From Citromicrobium sp. (GTDB taxonomy: Bacteria > Pseudomonadota > Alphaproteobacteria > Sphingomonadales > Sphingomonadaceae), in NCBI GenBank assembly GCA_003248395.1, contig QFNA01000021.1, forward strand, positions 1 through 25,428: a DNA stretch of 25,428 nt, in the 5' to 3' direction. This document shows positions 22,330 through 25,428 of this stretch, piece by piece (the first letter of the stretch is position 1; every line of letters starts with the position of its first letter). Below the pieces are notes generated by a model. The model ran no database searches and was not told the origin of the DNA. It worked only from the letters and a program-made list of their open reading frames with translations. Position numbers and translations under genes: made by a program.

Positions 22330-22571
22330 CAGTCGGCCTGCATCTTGGTGACGGCATCGACGAGCTGGCCGTAATTCTCGATTTCGGCCTGCTGGTTCAT
22401 CGAGATGATGATATCGAATTCGTCTTCGATCTCGGCGACGAAATCCATCACGGTCAGGCTGTCGAATTCCAGGTCGTTCTGGAAAGTCGAACCTTCCTCG
22501 ATTGCGATCCCTTTCTTGTTGAAAGGTGCGGCCAGTTCGCGGAGTTTCGCGTCTACCTGTGCTCGGTCCAT
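22329..22571 (-). CDS. acpR: Acyl carrier protein dedicated to sphingolipid synthesis
   Basis: The protein has 80 residues. The phosphopantetheine site is Ser38 in DLEFDSLTVMDFV, followed by the acidic helix AEIEDEFDI, the usual partner-binding surface. The start at 22571 is chosen by length and fold; the ribosome binding site is weak (GAGATTGG). Its gene runs directly into spt, and dedicated ACPs beside spt are known in Sphingomonas and Caulobacter, where they hand the acyl chain to serine palmitoyltransferase. Confidence 0.9.
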   Translation of the reverse strand: MDRAQVDAKLRELAAPFNKKGIAIEEGSTFQNDLEFDSLTVMDFVAEIEDEFDIIISMNQQAEIENYGQLVDAVTKMQAD

Positions 22572-22656
22572 GAATGTGTCCAATCTCGAATAGGGTCGGC
22601 CCGCCAGTCCGGGTCGCTTGCAAGGGGCGGCAAAGCGGTTTCCGGGCCCGCTTGTC

Positions 22657-22679
22657 AAGCATGCGCTGAACGCGTGCTT
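22657..22679 (-). terminator. Hairpin at the end of divK
   Basis: On the minus strand AAGCACGCG and CGCATGCTT form a nine-base stem (one G-T pair) around five bases, overlapping the stop codon of divK. No T-run follows, so it is a weak terminator or an mRNA 3' end stabiliser. Confidence 0.4.
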
Positions 22680-23046
22680 ACTCGTCCAGCAGCCCGCGCA
22701 CGGCGGTCATGAACGGTCCGATGGAAACCGGCTTGGCCAGATAGCCCTCCGCCCCGGCGTCGCGAATACGCTCCTCGTCGCCTTTCCCGGCGTAGGCGGT
22801 GACGGCCAGCACGGGGACCTGCGCGAGCTCGGCATCGCTCTTGATCTGGGCGATCAGGTCGACCCCGCTGACATTGGGCAGCTGGATATCCATGATGACC
22901 AGGTGCGGCACGAACTTGCGCGCGGTCGGCAGCACATTGGTGCCATCGGCTACCGGCACGACCTCCAGACCGTTCGCCTTCAATACGTCACAAAACAGCT
23001 TACGGTTGAGATCGTTGTCCTCGACAACGAGGATTCTCTTTGCCAC
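22678..23046 (-). CDS. divK: DivK-type single-domain response regulator
   Basis: The protein has 122 residues, a receiver domain with no output domain. The GTG at 23046 gives VAKRILVVEDNDLNRKLFCD, the usual DivK start, with GGAG about ten bases upstream. Conserved residues are Glu9/Asp10, phospho-acceptor Asp53 (VIMDIQLPNVSG), Thr83 (AVTAYA) and Lys105 (LAKPVS). The region MKGDEERIR-like (AGKGDEERIRDAGAEGY) is typical of DivK. DivK is phosphorylated by PleC/DivJ-type kinases and controls cell-cycle progression through the CckA-CtrA pathway. It is divergent from the DUF3572 gene, an order often seen in alphaproteobacteria. Confidence 0.92.
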   Translation of the reverse strand: MAKRILVVEDNDLNRKLFCDVLKANGLEVVPVADGTNVLPTARKFVPHLVIMDIQLPNVSGVDLIAQIKSDAELAQVPVLAVTAYAGKGDEERIRDAGAEGYLAKPVSIGPFMTAVRGLLDE

Positions 23047-23103
23047 GGGGCCGTGTCTCCTGCGATGGATGCGGAGGCGTAGCGACATGCGAAAGGGCTG
23101 ACA

Positions 23104-23388
23104 ATTCCGGCACACGATAAATCGGCGGATCGCGCGGGCAGGGCGCCCGAAGTCCTTGCGCTGGAGGCGCTCGGCTGGGCGCTGACCGACGAACGGCGCG
23201 CAGAACGGCTGCTGTCGCTCACCGGCCTGACGCCCGATCGCTTGCGCCACGGCATCTCCGATCGCGGCGTGCAGGCTGCCGTGCTCGACTTCCTCGCCGG
23301 GCACGAGCCCGACCTTGTCGCGGCGGCAGATGCGCTCGGCACGACGCCCGAAGCCCTGATTGCCGCGAGCCGCGAGTTGAACGCATGA
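23104..23388 (+). CDS. DUF3572 protein, apparent ATT start
   Basis: The frame is open from 23083 to the TGA at 23386-23388 and matches DUF3572: VLALEALGWALTDERRAERL, LSLTGLTPDRLRHGISD, AAVLDFLAGHEPDLVAAADA, LGTTPEALIAASREL. No ATG, GTG or TTG lies between the in-frame stop at 23080 and the conserved region. ATT at 23104 fits best, because AAAGGG lies six bases upstream and the product (94 residues, xPAHDKSADRAG...) then has the family length; CTG at 23098 is adjacent to the AAAGGG and less likely. The end overlaps the HAD gene by four bases. Function is unknown; family members are small acidic cytoplasmic proteins usually beside divK. Confidence 0.8.
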   Translation: MPAHDKSADRAGRAPEVLALEALGWALTDERRAERLLSLTGLTPDRLRHGISDRGVQAAVLDFLAGHEPDLVAAADALGTTPEALIAASRELNA

Positions 23389-24014
23389 GCCGGCCTCTCA
23401 TCATTTCCGACTGCGACGAAGTGCTGCTCTACATGGTGACGCCGTTTCGCGAATGGCTGGCCGAAACGCAGGGCGTCGAATTCCGGATGGTGGGCAACGA
23501 CTTTTCGCAGGCGCTGCGCTGGCAGGACAGCGGCGAGGTGCTCGAGCCCGAGGACGTCTGGCGCATGCTGGGCCTGTTTTTCGATACCGAAATGCACCGC
23601 CAAGGGCCGATCCCCGGGGCGATCGAGGCGCTCAACAGCCTGTCCGACATCGCCGATGTGGTCATCCTCACCAATCTGGTCGACAAGCGCCAGCAGATGC
23701 GCGCCGAGCAACTGGCGAAGCATGGCCTCGATGCCAGGGTCTACACCAACCAGGGGCCCAAGGGGCCTGCGCTGAAGGCCATACTCGACGAATATCGCCC
23801 GTCGCGGGCCATCTTTATCGACGATCTGGCCCAGCATCATCGCTCGGCGCGCGAGACCGTGCCGGGCATTACGACGCTGCATCTGTGCGGCGAACCGCAA
23901 CTCGCGCCCCATATCGACTGCGCGCATGGCGCGGGTCACGCCGATGCGCGGATCGACAGCTGGGACGAGGCATTACCGTGGATCAGGGCGCAATTGGAAA
24001 AGGAAACCGCATGA
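23385..24014 (+). CDS. HAD-like hydrolase
   Basis: The protein has 209 residues with the four HAD motifs: ISDCDEVLL (motif I, Asp9 and Asp11), ILTNL (motif II Thr), the lysine of QGPKGPALKAIL (motif III) and FIDDLAQHH (motif IV). An insert of about 60 residues between motifs I and II forms a cap. It is probably a small-molecule phosphatase; the substrate is unknown. The start ATG overlaps the DUF3572 stop (ATGA), and its own stop overlaps the RidA start in the same way, so the genes are translated as one unit. Confidence 0.88.
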   Translation: MSRPLIISDCDEVLLYMVTPFREWLAETQGVEFRMVGNDFSQALRWQDSGEVLEPEDVWRMLGLFFDTEMHRQGPIPGAIEALNSLSDIADVVILTNLVDKRQQMRAEQLAKHGLDARVYTNQGPKGPALKAILDEYRPSRAIFIDDLAQHHRSARETVPGITTLHLCGEPQLAPHIDCAHGAGHADARIDSWDEALPWIRAQLEKETA

Positions 24015-24466
24015 CAATCGAAGCCAAGCTTGCCGAAATCGGCGTAACCCTCCCCGAAGCCGCTGCGCCCGTCGCCAGTTACCGGCCGGTCGTGGTCAGC
24101 GGGAATACCGCCTATGTTTCGGGCCAGCTTCCCTTCGTCGACGGCAAGCTCGTGACCGGAAAGCTCGGTGACGGCGTCTCGCTGGAACAGGGTCAGGAGG
24201 CGGCGCGGGCCTGCGGATTGATGATCCTGGCGCAGGTCAAGGCGGCCGGCCTGCTCGAGCGTGTGGAACAGGTGGTCAAGCTGGGCGGTTTCGTGGCCAG
24301 CGTGCCGTCTTTCACCGATCAGCCCAAGGTCGTGAACGGCTGCAGCGACCTGATGGCCGAGGTGTTCGGCGACGCGGGCAAGCATGCGCGCGCCGCGGTC
24401 GGCGTGCCGGTGCTGCCGCTCGATGCCGCAGTCGAGGTCGATGCGATCATTGCTCTCAAAGCTTGA
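24011..24466 (+). CDS. RidA/YjgF family protein (long form)
   Basis: The protein has 151 residues, about 20 more than E. coli RidA, as in the longer Rid subfamily. Family features are VVVSGNTAYVSGQLPFVDG, the helix QEAARACGLMILAQVKAAG, VKLGGFVASVPSFTDQPKV and HARAAVGVPVLPLDAAVEVD. In true RidA an arginine in the RxxxxV-type strand binds the 2-aminoacrylate carboxylate; the arginine in HARAAVGV sits there. Activity on imines (deaminase) is therefore plausible but not certain in this subfamily. Four-base overlap with the HAD gene; the GDPD gene starts inside its 3' end. Confidence 0.9.
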   Translation: MTIEAKLAEIGVTLPEAAAPVASYRPVVVSGNTAYVSGQLPFVDGKLVTGKLGDGVSLEQGQEAARACGLMILAQVKAAGLLERVEQVVKLGGFVASVPSFTDQPKVVNGCSDLMAEVFGDAGKHARAAVGVPVLPLDAAVEVDAIIALKA

Positions 24467-25211
24467 TCCAATCCTCGCACCGCCACCCGATCCCGCGCGG
24501 GTCGGGTGGCTGACAAGCGCGACCTACGCGCATCGCGGTCTCCATGGTCGCGGCAAGGTCGAGAACTCCGCCGCGGCGTTCCGCGCCGCGATCACTGCGG
24601 GGATGGGCATCGAATGCGATATCCAGCGCAGCGCCGACGATGTGCCGATGGTGTTCCACGACTGGGATTTCGCGCGCTTGGTCGGCAGGCCCGACAAGGC
24701 CGCCAGCCTGACCGCGGCCGAATGGCGCAAGCTCAGCTATCTCGAAGGCGAGGAGGCGCCGATTGCGCTGGTCGACCTGCTTGCGGCGGTCGATGCAAAG
24801 GTACCGCTGCTGATCGAAATCAAGTCACGCCGGGGCTACGACGTGGAGCGCAGTTGCGAAGTCGTGATGGACGCGCTCGCAGGATATCGCGGCCGGCATG
24901 CGGTCATGAGTTTCGACCCGCGCGTCTCGCGCTGGCTGCGCAAGCATTCGCCGCAGACGCTGCGCGGACTGGTCATGCGCGAGGATGACAGGGGCTATAC
25001 CCAGCAGGCGTGGCAGCGCCATCTCGCCCTGTGGATCGCCCGTCCCGATTTCCTCGCCTACCACATCCATGCCTTGCCCAATCCGCTAGTCGGCGATGTG
25101 CGTGACCGTGGCATGCCCGTGCTGACCTGGACCGTGGATACACCCGACCTGCTGGCCCGCGCGAACCGATATGCCGACGCGCCGATCGCCGAAGGCGCCG
25201 GGGTCGCGTGA
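24441..25211 (+). CDS. Glycerophosphodiester phosphodiesterase
   Basis: The protein has 256 residues from the ATG at 24441, which lies 26 bases inside ridA with GAGG three bases upstream. GDPD motifs: AHRG (His31, Arg32), ENSAAAF (Glu41, Asn42), GIECDIQ (Glu58, Asp60), VFHDWDFARL (His73), LLIEIKS and the C-terminal MPVLTWTVDTPD. It hydrolyses glycerophosphodiesters to glycerol 3-phosphate and an alcohol with a divalent metal. No signal peptide is visible, so it is cytoplasmic. Its stop overlaps the start of the last gene by four bases. Confidence 0.92.
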   Translation: MRSLLSKLDPILAPPPDPARVGWLTSATYAHRGLHGRGKVENSAAAFRAAITAGMGIECDIQRSADDVPMVFHDWDFARLVGRPDKAASLTAAEWRKLSYLEGEEAPIALVDLLAAVDAKVPLLIEIKSRRGYDVERSCEVVMDALAGYRGRHAVMSFDPRVSRWLRKHSPQTLRGLVMREDDRGYTQQAWQRHLALWIARPDFLAYHIHALPNPLVGDVRDRGMPVLTWTVDTPDLLARANRYADAPIAEGAGVA

Positions 25212-25428
25212 GCGAAGGGGATAGCCTTGCCGCGCGGGTTGGCGGTTCGGTCGGTGCGTTCGACCGTGACGAATGGAACGCGCTTGCCGGAGCGGACAAT
25301 CCCTTCGTCAGTCATGAATTTCTCACGGCGCTGGAAGATTCGGGCAGCGTCGGTCCCGGCACCGGATGGCAGCCCGCGCCGCTCGTCATCAGTGCAGAGG
25401 GCGGCCCGCTGCGCGCGGCCATGCCCTG
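25208..25428 (+). CDS. GNAT/FemAB-like (DUF482) protein, truncated by the window end
   Basis: The frame starts at GTG 25208, overlapping the GDPD stop as GTGA, and stays open for 73 codons to the end of the window. The start (VGAFDRDEWNALAGADNPFVSHEFLTALEDSGSVG, spread over residues 12-46; key words DEWNALAG and NPFVSHEFL) is that of the large GNAT-fold family once annotated as peptidogalycan biosynthesis proteins (DUF482). GTGWQPAPLVI follows. Only the N-terminal fifth is here, so activity cannot be judged. Confidence 0.8.
   Translation, partial: MSEGDSLAARVGGSVGAFDRDEWNALAGADNPFVSHEFLTALEDSGSVGPGTGWQPAPLVISAEGGPLRAAMP

Noticed and set aside
21040..22374. 444-codon plus-strand frame opposite spt
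   Set aside because: The minus strand encodes serine palmitoyltransferase with all catalytic residues; the plus frame is a shadow.
1..25428. tRNA, rRNA, riboswitch, insertion sequence or prophage
   Set aside because: None was recognised on either strand.

Overview
The window reads as a high-GC alphaproteobacterium of the order Sphingomonadales, most likely an Erythrobacteraceae-like marine or freshwater strain. This rests on an acyl carrier protein plus serine palmitoyltransferase pair (sphingolipid synthesis), a DivK regulator divergent from a DUF3572 gene, many small secreted or lipoproteins, and several GGAAC-N16/17-CGTY promoters of the alphaproteobacterial general stress sigma factor type (EcfG). 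The assignment is inferred from gene content only; no rRNA or tRNA gene is present.

Layout. 1-1300: an Arg-rich secreted protein (-) and a broken YqaA-type membrane protein (+). 1300-5250: a minus-strand operon of a VIT/vWA/DUF2135 exported protein (broken near its start) and two small lipoproteins. 5340-6550: a PRC-barrel gene and a membrane-anchored partner with a strong terminator, divergent from an SDR oxidoreductase. 7400-8130: a broken alpha/beta hydrolase (-). 8300-11270: a broken PiuC-type hydroxylase followed by an intact TonB-dependent siderophore receptor with a 19-bp Fur-box-like palindrome. 11350-12060: a membrane protein and overlapping Xre regulator behind two tandem palindromes. 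12240-15790: a large lipoprotein, a cadherin-like/beta-propeller lipoprotein and a Crp/Fnr regulator (all -). 15880-16740: a sterol desaturase/fatty acid hydroxylase family membrane protein (+). 16756-18522: a three-gene minus operon of exported proteins, two of which share a domain with the 12.2-13.5 kb lipoprotein. 18884-19760: a lipoprotein (+). 19790-20960: OsmC and a second Arg-rich lipoprotein (-). 21076-22571: acp-spt (-). 22678-23046: divK (-). 23104 to the end: a tightly overlapping plus-strand operon (DUF3572, HAD, RidA, GDPD, truncated GNAT/FemAB-like).

Three themes stand out. First, four genes in the first 9 kb each lack an internal conserved segment and change frame at the gap, while the other 16 kb is clean; this is either clustered gene decay or an assembly fault. 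Second, at least five candidate EcfG promoters serve stress-type genes (PRC-barrel, SDR, hydrolase, OsmC, Arg-rich lipoprotein). Third, three exported proteins share an apparently undescribed C-terminal domain with two spaced cysteines, and the operon holding two of them is divergent from another lipoprotein gene, with near-identical inverted-repeat boxes next to each start.
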